DNA of 64,000 nucleotides from Pectobacterium araliae (lineage in GTDB: Bacteria > Pseudomonadota > Gammaproteobacteria > Enterobacterales > Enterobacteriaceae), in NCBI RefSeq assembly GCF_037076465.1, contig NZ_AP028908.1, forward strand, positions 3,596,001 to 3,660,000, written 5' to 3'. Below, in pieces: positions 51,311-60,252 of this stretch. The number at the start of each line of letters is the position of its first letter. Positions within the stretch are counted from its first letter, which is position 1. The notes below the pieces were generated by a model. That model was not told where the DNA came from. It saw nothing but the letters and a program-made list of their open reading frames with translations, and did no database searches. The position numbers and the translations under genes are program-made.

Positions 51311-51628
51311 TTAGTCTACCAAACTCAGCGCTTGATCCAGTACTTTTGCGCCATTTAATGTGCCGTAGGCAACGGGATCGATCACTGCGATAGGGATCTG
51401 ATAACTATCCGTCAGCTTTTTATTTTCGTTAAGTTTGAAGCGAACCTGCGGCCCCAACAGAACCGCAATGATATCGCTGCCGAATTCCTGTAATTCATCC
51501 CGCAAGTTTTGTTCCGGGATCGCGTAGATCTTAAACGTCATTCCCCGCGCTTCCGCTTCCTTCTCCATTTTGGTGACCACCAGTGAGGTCGACATGCCTG
51601 CCGAGCAGGCCAGTACGATTCTTTTCAT
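51311..51628 (-). CDS. PTS Lac-family EIIB component (cellobiose/beta-glucoside)
   Basis: A 105-residue cytosolic phosphotransfer protein. The phosphorylated Cys8 lies in MKRIVLACSAGMSTSLVV, the EIIB-cellobiose signature. It takes phosphate from EIIA (54711-55055) and passes it to the sugar on EIIC (53119-54456). It is last in the IIC-glucosidase-IIB run on the minus strand. Confidence 0.93.
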   Translation of the reverse strand: MKRIVLACSAGMSTSLVVTKMEKEAEARGMTFKIYAIPEQNLRDELQEFGSDIIAVLLGPQVRFKLNENKKLTDSYQIPIAVIDPVAYGTLNGAKVLDQALSLVD

Positions 51629-51657
51629 ATTCCGTTCCTCATTTTGGTTATCTGTGC

Positions 51658-53094
51658 CTATTTCTCTTCATCATCCAGCGTCAATTCAAGCCGACGCGTA
51701 TCATGTAGCTGACGAAACCAGGCGGCTGACTTTTTCGGCCGCCGTTGTCGTTCCTGCTCCAGATCGATTTCGATCAACCCGTAGCGGTTTTTAAACGCGT
51801 TCATCGGCGAAACATTATCGGTAAACGCCCACAGCATGTAGCCTCGGCAGTTTGCGCCTTCTTCCTTCGCCTTCAACGTCCAGTAAAGGTGTTCAGCAAT
51901 AAATGCGATACGGTAATCGTCCTGAATCACGCCCGCCTCGTCTTTAAAGCGAACCTCATTCTCGATACCGATGCCGTTTTCCGCCACAAACCACGGTACG
52001 TTGCCGTATTCACGCTCGATGCGTTTCGCCATGTCGTAAATGATTCTGGGATTGATCTCCCAGCCACGCGAGGTGTTCATTCGACGCCCCGGCAGCTCAA
52101 AATGCTCGTAGTAATAGGCCGGATGGAACGGTGTCTCCTTGTTCCATTCGCGGCTGGGCGCTTTGACCCGATGCGGGTAATACAGGTTGATCCCCACCTC
52201 ATCGACCGTATTATCCCGAATGATCGCCAGCTCTTCTTCCGTGTAATCCCACTTCACCTGATGCTGTGCCAGTAGTGCCATCAGTTCCGCCGGATATTCC
52301 CCTTTCAGCGCCGGATCGAGAAAAACCCGGTTATAGAACAGATCGTAAAGGTGTGCCGCTTTCACATCGTGTGCCGCACGGGATCGCGGATACGTGACTT
52401 CGGGATTGAGGATCACGCCGATCGAGCCGCCATCCCGGTGATAGCCCTGCTGCCGAAACCGCTGCACCACTTTTGCCGTCGCCAGATTCTTGTGGTGATT
52501 CCACTGCATCCACGTGTGCGTATTCTGCTCATAAGGGTAGCGTAGTGCGTCCAGATAAACGCGCGTCTGCACCACAATCGGCTCATTGAAGGTAAACCAG
52601 CGCTTCACTTTCCCGGCATAGCGGGCGAAAACCGCGTCGGCGTACAGCACAAACCACTCCACCACCTGCTTGGATGACCAGCCCTGATACTTCTCCAGCA
52701 GGCAGGCGGGCAGCTCGTAATGTTCAAGGCAGATCATCGGTTCGATCCCCTGCCGGTGCATTTCATCCAGCAGGTTATCGATATAGGCCGCGTACTCCTC
52801 GTCGACGATGCCTTTCTCATAATCCAGCATAAAGCGTGACCAGTTGATCGACGTACGATAGTGCGTCAGCCCTGCCAGTTTCATCAGCGCCACATCTTCC
52901 CGATAGCGATTAAAGAAATCCGTCGCTTTCGCCGGGCCGTAGCCGTTGTGCCAGACCTGACGATCTTGCTTGTACCAGAGATCCAGATAGGAATCCTGCC
53001 CGGCTTTCTTGCCGCTCCACCCTTCCGTTTGCCATGCCGATGCCGCCGCGCCCAGAATAAAATCCGGTGGAATAGCCAGTGAAACTTTACTCAT
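51658..53094 (-). CDS. 6-phospho-beta-glucosidase, glycoside hydrolase family 1
   Basis: Hydrolyses the phosphorylated beta-glucoside delivered by the PTS, giving glucose 6-phosphate and the aglycone or glucose. The 478 residues have the GH1 N-terminal LGAAASAWQTEGW, acid/base WFTFNEPIVV near residue 178, nucleophile in FVAENGIG near 375, and MLWAFTDNVSPMNAFKNRYGLIEID. It lies between the EIIB and EIIC genes. The natural substrate (cellobiose, arbutin or another glucoside) cannot be told from sequence. Confidence 0.93.
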   Translation of the reverse strand: MSKVSLAIPPDFILGAAASAWQTEGWSGKKAGQDSYLDLWYKQDRQVWHNGYGPAKATDFFNRYREDVALMKLAGLTHYRTSINWSRFMLDYEKGIVDEEYAAYIDNLLDEMHRQGIEPMICLEHYELPACLLEKYQGWSSKQVVEWFVLYADAVFARYAGKVKRWFTFNEPIVVQTRVYLDALRYPYEQNTHTWMQWNHHKNLATAKVVQRFRQQGYHRDGGSIGVILNPEVTYPRSRAAHDVKAAHLYDLFYNRVFLDPALKGEYPAELMALLAQHQVKWDYTEEELAIIRDNTVDEVGINLYYPHRVKAPSREWNKETPFHPAYYYEHFELPGRRMNTSRGWEINPRIIYDMAKRIEREYGNVPWFVAENGIGIENEVRFKDEAGVIQDDYRIAFIAEHLYWTLKAKEEGANCRGYMLWAFTDNVSPMNAFKNRYGLIEIDLEQERQRRPKKSAAWFRQLHDTRRLELTLDDEEK

Positions 53095-53118
53095 GCGTTA
53101 CTCCTCTTCTTGCCCGTT

Positions 53119-54456
53119 TCAGGCTTTTTCCGCTGCGGCCTGCTTTTCCGCTTCCAACTGCGCCAGTTCAGCACGGCGAGACGCCACTTTGACAAACGGC
53201 AGATAGATCAGCATCGCAACAATGATGCATACGATCTGCGTCGCGACCGCCCCCATTGAGCCCGCCGTCGACAGCCAGGCGTTAATAATTGGCGGCGTCG
53301 TCCACGGCACCATCACCACCGCTTTACCCGCAAACCCCATGCTGGTGGCGAAATAACCAATCGTACCCGTCACTAACGGCGTGATAATGAAGGGAATAGC
53401 CAGAATCGGGTTGAGCATAATCGGCATACCAAAAATTACCGGCTCATTAATATTGAACACGCTGGGGCCGAAAGAGATTTTGGCGATCTCTTTCATCTCT
53501 TTGCGTTTAGAGGCAATCATCACCGCCAGCAGCAGGCCAATGGTTAGGCCGGAACCGCCGATGCTCATGTACACATCCCAGAACGGCATAGTGATAATGT
53601 TCGGTATCTCATGCCCCTGTTCGAACGCGGTCATGTTGACGGCAATCGCTCCCAACAGCAGCGGTTCACGAATTGGTTTAATCATCTGGTTGCCGTGAAT
53701 CCCGATCACCCAAAATAGCTGGGCAACAAACATCAGTACCAGTAAACCGGGCAGGCTTTGTACCACAGATTCCAGCGGCTGCTGCACCACCTGATACACG
53801 GCGTCATACAGATACATGCCCGTTACACGGTGAAACACAAATCCAAAGGTAGCAATCGCCACCACCGTGATGATCGAAGGAAATAACGCAGAAAAAGAGG
53901 CTGCTACATTAGGCGGCACGCTGTCCGGCATTTTAATCCGCAGCCGATCGACGCTTTCCAGCTTGGTATACATTTCTACCGACAGGATGGCGATGAACAT
54001 CCCCAGAAACAGGCTTTTGGTATCAGAAAACTGCTTCGCCAGCACGTCTTTCACCACCATCATTTGCCCATTGACGGCCATTTCAATCGTGGTTGGCGTA
54101 ACAGCAATAAAGCAGATCACCGCCAGCAGGCCGGGGAACAGCCCGCGTGAACCGTTAATCTTTCCAAGCTCAATACCAATCAGAAAGACGGCACCGATAG
54201 TCAGAAAGCTGAGCGTGGCATAGTTAATGCCGCTCATGATTGGCTTTAGCTCTGCCAGAAATGAGAACATGGAAAAACTGGCCAGACCATTTTTCGGGTC
54301 CATCACCATGTTGGAAATCAGTACAGAAAACGCGCCGACGATAATGACTGGCATCAGCGTAATAAAGGATGCCTTAATCGCCATAATGTAACGCAGGCTA
54401 TTAAATTTATTGGCAAAGGAGCCCAATGAATCAATCAGTTGGTCCTTAAATGACAT
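53119..54456 (-). CDS. PTS Lac-family EIIC component (cellobiose/beta-glucoside permease)
   Basis: Inner-membrane sugar channel of 445 residues with about 10 hydrophobic segments. FWVIGIHGNQMIKPIREPLL and FNINEPVIFGMPIMLNPILAIPF are the conserved EIIC-cellobiose stretches around the sugar-binding site. An Ala/Glu/Lys-rich cytosolic tail ends the protein. It is the first gene of the minus-strand operon; the promoter region is shared with the divergent EIIA gene. Confidence 0.94.
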   Translation of the reverse strand: MSFKDQLIDSLGSFANKFNSLRYIMAIKASFITLMPVIIVGAFSVLISNMVMDPKNGLASFSMFSFLAELKPIMSGINYATLSFLTIGAVFLIGIELGKINGSRGLFPGLLAVICFIAVTPTTIEMAVNGQMMVVKDVLAKQFSDTKSLFLGMFIAILSVEMYTKLESVDRLRIKMPDSVPPNVAASFSALFPSIITVVAIATFGFVFHRVTGMYLYDAVYQVVQQPLESVVQSLPGLLVLMFVAQLFWVIGIHGNQMIKPIREPLLLGAIAVNMTAFEQGHEIPNIITMPFWDVYMSIGGSGLTIGLLLAVMIASKRKEMKEIAKISFGPSVFNINEPVIFGMPIMLNPILAIPFIITPLVTGTIGYFATSMGFAGKAVVMVPWTTPPIINAWLSTAGSMGAVATQIVCIIVAMLIYLPFVKVASRRAELAQLEAEKQAAAEKA

Positions 54457-54550
54457 AACACCACCTCTTTCATCATCATATTGTTATATCGCGTGTGACA
54501 CGCGGGATGGCCGTTACGCGTAGGGTAAATGCAGGTACCGCGCTTTCGCG

Positions 54551-54657
54551 TTTGGCATACCAAAAATCAACCATAATGAATTATTTTTCTGTGACATGAT
54601 TCTCACAAGACAATATTGGAATTCCAATATGATAAAAATGTAATTTTTGGCATGCCA
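54551..54657. promoter_or_regulatory. Divergent control region of the beta-glucoside PTS genes
   Basis: Contains TTTGGCATACCAAA (54551-54564) and a related TTTTGGCATGCCATA (about 54646-54659, core TGGCATGCCA), two palindromes about 95 bp apart. A perfect 18-bp palindrome ATATTGGAATTCCAATAT lies at 54613-54630. TGTGA-N8-TCACA (54590-54607) resembles a CRP site but with an 8- rather than 6-base spacer. The two TGGCAT palindromes are the best operator candidates for the LacI-type regulator. Confidence 0.55.
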
Positions 54658-54710
54658 TAGACTCCCAGCCGACTTAGGCTGCTTTCCTGACCGCGATAAG
54701 GAAACTTACG

Positions 54711-55055
54711 ATGAAAGACACAGAAAACGTTCCTGCATTTGATATGGAACACACCGTGATGGAACTGCTGATCAATGCAGGTGAAGCACGCTCAAACGCC
54801 ATGATGGCCATTCAGGCCGCGCGTCAACGGGAGTGGCAACAGGCTGACGATCTACTCGCCGCGTCACAAGAAGCGGCTCGTGCCGCTCACCGCGTGCAAA
54901 CCCGGCTGATCGGTTTGGATGAAGGAGAAGGAAAGGTGCCCGTCAATCTGATCATGGTGCATGCGCAGGATCATCTGATGACCGCCATGCTCTGCCGGGA
55001 TTTAGCGGAAGAGATTGTCTTGCTACGCCGTGAAATGGCTGCATCACAAAATTAA
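54711..55055 (+). CDS. PTS Lac-family EIIA component (cellobiose/beta-glucoside)
   Basis: A 114-residue helical phosphocarrier protein. HTVMELLINAGEARSNAMMA and VNLIMVHAQDHLMTAMLCRDLA are typical; His84 in VHAQDHLM is the expected phosphorylation site. It receives phosphate from HPr and passes it to the EIIB. It is unusually placed: transcribed divergently from EIIB and EIIC, followed by the LacI-type regulator. Confidence 0.93.
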   Translation: MKDTENVPAFDMEHTVMELLINAGEARSNAMMAIQAARQREWQQADDLLAASQEAARAAHRVQTRLIGLDEGEGKVPVNLIMVHAQDHLMTAMLCRDLAEEIVLLRREMAASQN

Positions 55056-55186
55056 CAAAAATCTGATTGAGAAACGAACATCAGGCGTTAAATCCGGCAA
55101 TATGCCTGTGGTAATATGTCATACAACGTTCGTAACAGGGATGGATAGGCGTTTAGCCCGTCATAATACTCAATTAAGGTGCAGCG

Positions 55187-56200
55187 ATGAAAACCATGCT
55201 TGAGGTGGCAAGACGTGCAGGCGTATCTAAAGCGACCGTTTCCAGAGTGCTAAACGGCACGGGTCAGGTCAAACAGGCAACACGCGATGCCGTATTTCAG
55301 GCAATGGAGGAGCTAGGCTACCGTCCTAACTTTCTGGCGCGTTCGCTGGCTCGTCGTACTTCAAACAGCATTGGTCTCGTTATTTCCAATTTTGACGGCC
55401 CCTACTTTGGCCGCCTGTTACGCCGTGCGGCGGATATCGCGGAAAGCAACGGTAAACACCTGATCGTCACCGACGGGCACGATACGCCGGAAGATGAGCA
55501 TCGCGCGGTGCAGCTTCTGTCTGACAGACAATGCGACGCCATTATTCTCTATACCCGTTATATGTCCGAAACGGACCTCATGATGCTGCTCGACACGCTG
55601 ACTATTCCGATGATCGTGATGAATCGCGATCTGCCGCAGGCGCGGGAACGCTGTATTTTCTTCCGCCAGCAACAGGCCGCGTTTGACGTGGTGAATTACC
55701 TGATCGAACAGGGCCACCGAGAGATCGCCTGTATCACCGCACCGATGAAAACACCGACGGCGCAGGCCCGGCTCGCAGGCTATCAGCAGGCATTAACCAC
55801 CCATCAGATCGACGTTGATCCGCGTCGGGTGGCGCACGGAACCAGCATGGTCGCCAGCGGCTATCAGGCCGCACGCCAACTGCTGGACAACGGTGCCAGC
55901 TTTAGCGCGCTGTTTGTCAGCAACGATGACATGGCGATTGGCGCGATGAAAGCGCTGTACGAGGCCGGGAAAAAATTACCGCAGGACGTATCCGTCTTCG
56001 GCTTTGACGATGAGCCCTGTGCGGCCTACCTGCACCCTTCACTTTCCACCGTCTACATGCCGATTGAAGAGATGGCCGCCACCGCGATGACACAAGTGCT
56101 GGATCTGATCGCGGGCAAAGAGGTCAACCCGCTACTGCCCTTCACCGGTGAACTTAAGCTGCGCGAATCGGTACAGAAAGGGCCGTATTACGCTAAGTAA
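55187..56200 (+). CDS. LacI-family regulator, AscG-like
   Basis: A 337-residue repressor. The N-terminal helix-turn-helix is MLEVARRAGVSKATVSRVLN (positions about 3-22) with the hinge helix RPNFLARSLARR. A periplasmic-binding-protein-like effector domain follows (IGLVISNFDGPYFG, SALFVSNDDMAIGAMKALYE, VSVFGFDDEPCAAYLHPSLSTV). It resembles E. coli AscG and GalR/GalS. It probably controls the adjacent PTS genes in response to the sugar. It occupies roughly the galR position relative to lysA. Confidence 0.9.
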   Translation: MKTMLEVARRAGVSKATVSRVLNGTGQVKQATRDAVFQAMEELGYRPNFLARSLARRTSNSIGLVISNFDGPYFGRLLRRAADIAESNGKHLIVTDGHDTPEDEHRAVQLLSDRQCDAIILYTRYMSETDLMMLLDTLTIPMIVMNRDLPQARERCIFFRQQQAAFDVVNYLIEQGHREIACITAPMKTPTAQARLAGYQQALTTHQIDVDPRRVAHGTSMVASGYQAARQLLDNGASFSALFVSNDDMAIGAMKALYEAGKKLPQDVSVFGFDDEPCAAYLHPSLSTVYMPIEEMAATAMTQVLDLIAGKEVNPLLPFTGELKLRESVQKGPYYAK

Positions 56201-56251
56201 AACACACAGTAAAACGGTTCCCCGCGCAAACAGCCTGCACGGGGTCACCTC

Positions 56252-56845
56252 TTAGCCATGTTCAATCAGCATCACCGCTGTCGTATCCGCTTCCAGCGCG
56301 GCAAACAGGTGCGGGACATCCGCCGAATAGCTGATGTAATCCCCCGCGCTCAGTTCAACGGGCTGTGTGACAGGCCCGATTCTGGCGCGACCACGACTCA
56401 GGATCACATGCTCAATCGTCCCCGGCTTATGTGGTTGGGAGACTCTGGCCTCCCCCGGCTGCACGCTAAGCCGATAGATGTCACGCTGTGCACCAACTGG
56501 ACACGCGGCCAACAGCGTCGCCGCATAGTTGGCCTGCTCCGAATAAGTTGCCGTGCCTTCATGGGCTCGAATCACCTGAACATGCTGGCGGGACTGTCCG
56601 ATCAACTGGCTGACCTGCACATCTAGCGCCATTGCCAGCGCCCAGAGCGTTTCCAGACTCGGGTTACCGATTCCACTTTCCAACTGTGAAAGGGTTGATT
56701 TTGCTAGCCCTGCACGTTTTGCCAGTTCGGTCACTGACAGGTTTAACCGCTCACGTTCACGCCGAATAGCAACGGCCAGCCGTGCAATAGGCGTGATTTC
56801 CTGAGCGCCATTTTCCTGATTATCGATCGTCATAGCGTTCACCAT
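56252..56845 (-). CDS. XRE-family regulator with C-terminal cupin domain
   Basis: A 197-residue transcription factor. The HTH_3 domain at about 20-80 includes RLNLSVTELAKRAGLAKSTL and QLESGIGNPSLETLWALA; a cupin_2 small-molecule-sensing barrel at about 120-195 includes GTIEHVILSRGRARIG and LSAGDYISYSADVPHLF. It is divergent from the EamA transporter, the usual arrangement for a local regulator of an exporter. The start is either the ATG at 56845 or the one at 56833, which has a GGTGA upstream. Confidence 0.88.
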   Translation of the reverse strand: MVNAMTIDNQENGAQEITPIARLAVAIRRERERLNLSVTELAKRAGLAKSTLSQLESGIGNPSLETLWALAMALDVQVSQLIGQSRQHVQVIRAHEGTATYSEQANYAATLLAACPVGAQRDIYRLSVQPGEARVSQPHKPGTIEHVILSRGRARIGPVTQPVELSAGDYISYSADVPHLFAALEADTTAVMLIEHG

Positions 56846-56855
56846 AATGTCTATT

Positions 56856-56930
56856 TGTTCGACTTGACGAACACATAGTTCATGTTCATTATTTCGTCCT
56901 GATGTTCATTATAAAAAACTTTGTTCGATA
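56856..56930. promoter_or_regulatory. Operator candidates between the XRE-cupin and EamA genes
   Basis: TGTTCG, 6-base spacer, CGAACA (56856-56873) is a perfect inverted repeat. ATGTTCATTAT is repeated exactly at 56882-56892 and 56902-56912, a 20-base period (about two helical turns), and TTGTTCGATA follows at 56921. The shared GTTC half-site suggests several binding sites for the XRE-cupin regulator. Confidence 0.6.
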
Positions 56931-56983
56931 TAAAAGCATTCTCTTCACTCTGATGCTTTTCACACTCATAGGCTGGAAAAAAG

Positions 56984-57892
56984 ATGACACCTCAGACGCG
57001 CGGCACAATAGAAATGGCGATTGCAATGGCCATTTCTGGTACGGTTGGCTGGTTCGTTTTGACCACAGGACAGCCCGCCATGACGGTGGTGTTCTGGCGT
57101 TGCGCATTCGGCACAGTGACGATGCTGATCGTCTGCGGGCTATTGGGCTTGCTGCGGCGGGATGTCATTAACAGGAAGCAGGCTGGTATTGCCATACTCG
57201 GCGGTCTGGCGCTGGTGCTCAACTGGACGCTGCTGTTCGGCGCTTACTCACAAGCCTCTATTGCCGTCGCCACCGTGGTTTATCACACGCAGCCCTTTAT
57301 GCTGGTGGGGCTAGGCGCGCTCTTTTTCAGGGAAGCGCTGACCTTCAACAAAGTCTGCTGGCTACTGTTCGCTTTTGGCGGCATTGTCCTGATCGTCAGC
57401 GCACAAACAGGTGCTGACAGCGCTAACAAAAGCTATCTGTCTGGCATATTGATGGCATTGAGTGCCGCATTCTTCTACGCCGTCACGGCCGCGATAACGA
57501 AAAAGCTCTCGGGGCTCCCACCGCATGTGCTCGTGCTGATACAACTGCTCGTTGGTGTCGTGGTGCTTGCGCCCTTCGCAGCAATAGCTGCTTCTCCGAC
57601 CACGTCACAGTGGAGAATGCTTGTGGCGATTGGCGTGATCCATACCGGCCTGATGTCGACGCTGTTGTACAGCGCGATCCAGAAGATCCCGACCGCACTG
57701 GTTGGTGCGCTATCGTTTATCTATCCGGTTATTGCCGCTCTGGTTGACTGGGCAGCCTTTGGGCATAGGTTGGATGCCATGCAGCTTGTGGGCGCGGCCG
57801 CGATTCTGCTGTCTGCCGCCGGGATGACGTTCGGCTGGCGCATCAGGTTCTGGGGAAAAGCAGATCGTGTCTCCCCAGATTCAGCTGAATAA
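56984..57892 (+). CDS. EamA/DMT-superfamily transporter
   Basis: A 302-residue inner-membrane protein with about 10 hydrophobic segments in two EamA repeats (for example AIAMAISGTVGWFVLTTGQPAM, TVVYHTQPFMLVGLGALFFREAL and ALVGALSFIYPVIAALVDW). It is probably a metabolite exporter; the substrate is unknown. GGAAAAAAG lies upstream of the ATG. It is divergent from the XRE-cupin gene and convergent with lysA six bases away. Confidence 0.9.
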   Translation: MTPQTRGTIEMAIAMAISGTVGWFVLTTGQPAMTVVFWRCAFGTVTMLIVCGLLGLLRRDVINRKQAGIAILGGLALVLNWTLLFGAYSQASIAVATVVYHTQPFMLVGLGALFFREALTFNKVCWLLFAFGGIVLIVSAQTGADSANKSYLSGILMALSAAFFYAVTAAITKKLSGLPPHVLVLIQLLVGVVVLAPFAAIAASPTTSQWRMLVAIGVIHTGLMSTLLYSAIQKIPTALVGALSFIYPVIAALVDWAAFGHRLDAMQLVGAAAILLSAAGMTFGWRIRFWGKADRVSPDSAE

Positions 57893-57898
57893 GGCCGA

Positions 57899-59161
57899 TT
57901 AAATCGCTTCCAGCGCCAGCAGTTCGTTCAGCGTCTGGCGGCGGCGAATCAGGCGCGCTTCGCCGTTTTCAAACAACACTTCCGGCAGCAGAGGACGGCT
58001 ATTGTAGTTAGAAGACATCGATGCACCGTAGGCGCCAGTGTCATGGAATACCAAATAGTCACCCACCTGCGCATCCGGCAACGGGAAGGTTTCCACGCCG
58101 CCGCCCGCCTGCTGGGTAAATACATCACCAGATTCACACAGCGGCCCTGCAATCACGCTGTCGCGCAACGTGGACTGGCTGATATCACGGCCATCGCCCG
58201 GCAGCAGAGAAACATGGTGATAGCTGCCGTACATCGCCGGACGCATCAGATCGTTAAATCCGGCATCGACCAGCACAAAGTGACGGCTTCCCATCGATTT
58301 TATCGCCCGAACTTCCGCCACCAGCACGCCGGATTCGGCGACCAGAAAACGTCCCGGCTCGATTTCCAACGTCACCGGATGGCCGAGGTGCGCAGCAATT
58401 TTCTCGCGCGCCGCGTTCCACAGCCCGTAGTAGTGTTCAGTATCAATCGCTTCTTCTCCGTGGCGATACGGAATCGACAGCCCGCCGCCCGCTGAAATCG
58501 CCTCCATATCCTGACCCAGCTCAACAACCTGCTGCACCATCGCCTCGCACACCTGTTCCAGATGGCCGTAATCAACGCCGGAACCAATGTGCATGTGGAT
58601 CCCCACCAGCTTCAGCTGATAGCGTTGAATATGCGCCAGCGCCAGCGGCAAATCGCCGTACCAGATACCGTGCTTGCTGTTCTCGCCGCCGGTATTGGTT
58701 TTCTGGCTGTGACCATGACCAAAGCCTGGATTAACACGCAGCCACACCGGATGCCCCGGTGACTGCAGCCCAAGCTGCTCCAGCATATCGACCGAGCCGG
58801 CATTCACCGGAATGTTCAGTTCAGCAACGCGTTGCAGCGTCGGGCGATCCAGCAGATCGGCGGTAAACACGATCTCATGCGCATCGGTGCCCGGTACAAA
58901 CCCCGCAATCAGCGCACGCTCGATCTCACCCAGCGATACCGAATCCACTTTCACACCCTGCTCACGCATCAGGCGCAAAATATGCGTGTTGGAACACGCC
59001 TTCTGCGCGAAGCGGATCGTGTCGAACTGGCGTAGTTGGGCAATGCGGCTAACGATGGTCTGCGCGTCATAGGCCCAAACTGGACAACCAAAGCGGGCAG
59101 GCAGTTCACACAAGTTTTGCGCGTTCAGAGCATGGGTTACGTCATTCAGATCGTGTGGCAT
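57899..59161 (-). CDS. lysA: Diaminopimelate decarboxylase
   Basis: PLP enzyme making L-lysine from meso-diaminopimelate, the last lysine step. It is 420 residues (E. coli 420). The N-terminus FGCPVWAYDAQTI and IRFAQKACSN with the PLP Lys at 54 start the alanine-racemase-like barrel. Other features are GIHMHIGSGVD, SAGGGLSIPY, EIEPGRFLVAESGVL and the C-terminal GPLCESGDVF with the active-site cysteine. It is divergent from lysR, as in E. coli. Confidence 0.97.
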   Translation of the reverse strand: MPHDLNDVTHALNAQNLCELPARFGCPVWAYDAQTIVSRIAQLRQFDTIRFAQKACSNTHILRLMREQGVKVDSVSLGEIERALIAGFVPGTDAHEIVFTADLLDRPTLQRVAELNIPVNAGSVDMLEQLGLQSPGHPVWLRVNPGFGHGHSQKTNTGGENSKHGIWYGDLPLALAHIQRYQLKLVGIHMHIGSGVDYGHLEQVCEAMVQQVVELGQDMEAISAGGGLSIPYRHGEEAIDTEHYYGLWNAAREKIAAHLGHPVTLEIEPGRFLVAESGVLVAEVRAIKSMGSRHFVLVDAGFNDLMRPAMYGSYHHVSLLPGDGRDISQSTLRDSVIAGPLCESGDVFTQQAGGGVETFPLPDAQVGDYLVFHDTGAYGASMSSNYNSRPLLPEVLFENGEARLIRRRQTLNELLALEAI

Positions 59162-59265
59162 AAAAAGTTACCGATTTACAGGGTTAAACGGAGTTGAGAA
59201 ACACTATAAAAATACCCCAAGCGGTAAACAAATATCGTTTTAGGTAGACTCTATTCATTTCTGAT

Positions 59266-59290
59266 ATGGTTTATCAAACTGATGGTTTAT
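59266..59290. promoter_or_regulatory. Direct repeat in the lysA-lysR intergenic region
   Basis: ATGGTTTAT occurs at 59266-59274 and 59282-59290, a 16-base period, just upstream of lysR and within about 130 bases of the lysA start. It is a candidate LysR binding site. Confidence 0.4.
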
Positions 59291-59312
59291 AAAAATAAAT
59301 GAAGGAAGCGAC

Positions 59313-60236
59313 ATGGCGACAGTATCCCTACGACACATTGAGATTTTCCATGCAGTTATGACCACTGGGAATCTGACGGAGGCGGCAGCGCTGCTGAACA
59401 CCTCGCAGCCGACCGTCAGCCGCGAGCTGGCACGTTTTGAGAAACTGATTCAGATGACGCTGTTCGAGCGATTGCGCGGCAGACTTTACCCCACTGCACA
59501 GGGGCTAGAGCTATTTGAAGAAGTGCAGCGCTCTTATTATGGGTTAGATCGGATCATCAGCGCCGCCCGCGATATTCGCCGTTTTCAGCAGGCACAGCTT
59601 TCGATTGCCTGCCTACCCGTGTTCTCACAGTCGCTGCTGCCTGACGTCTGCACACCGCTGCTGGCACGCTATCCGTTGCTTAATTTGCACATCATTCCGC
59701 AGGAATCACCTCTGCTGGAAGAGTGGCTGTCTGCCCAGCGCCACGATTTGGGGTTAACGGAAAACAGCCTTACGCCAGCGGGTACAGAGCGGCAAACGCT
59801 GATGTTATTAAATGAAGTGTGCGTGCTGCCAGCCGAACATCCACTGGCGCAAAAATCGGTGATCACACCACAGGATTTTGCCAATCAACCCTTTATTAGC
59901 CTGTCGAGCGCCGACAGCTATCGCCAGTTGCTGGACAAACTGTTTCACGAACAGGGCGTATCACGTCGGATGGTGCTGGAAACTCACAGCGCGGCATCAG
60001 TATGTGCGATGGTGCGGGCAGGCATTGGGCTGTCCATCGTTAACCCGCTAACCGCCTTGGATTATGCAGCCTCCGGCGTGGTCGTGCGGCCTTTCAGTAT
60101 TGATGTTCCCTTTACCGTCAGCCTGATCCGCCCGTTGCACCGCCCCGCATCGGCGCTAGTCGATACCGTCATTGAGCAGCTCAAGCAGTACGCCGCAAAC
60201 GTACCTTCACATCTGGAGCAGGTCTTGCAACAGTAG
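59313..60236 (+). CDS. lysR: LysR, transcriptional activator of lysA
   Basis: LysR-type regulator of 307 residues (E. coli 311). The winged helix includes RHIEIFHAVMTTGNLTEAAALLNTSQPTVSREL (about 7-40), followed by the periplasmic-binding-like domain. In E. coli LysR activates lysA and represses itself, with diaminopimelate as co-effector; divergent position next to lysA supports orthology. Confidence 0.95.
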   Translation: MATVSLRHIEIFHAVMTTGNLTEAAALLNTSQPTVSRELARFEKLIQMTLFERLRGRLYPTAQGLELFEEVQRSYYGLDRIISAARDIRRFQQAQLSIACLPVFSQSLLPDVCTPLLARYPLLNLHIIPQESPLLEEWLSAQRHDLGLTENSLTPAGTERQTLMLLNEVCVLPAEHPLAQKSVITPQDFANQPFISLSSADSYRQLLDKLFHEQGVSRRMVLETHSAASVCAMVRAGIGLSIVNPLTALDYAASGVVVRPFSIDVPFTVSLIRPLHRPASALVDTVIEQLKQYAANVPSHLEQVLQQ

Positions 60237-60252
60237 CGCTCGGCGCGCTACA

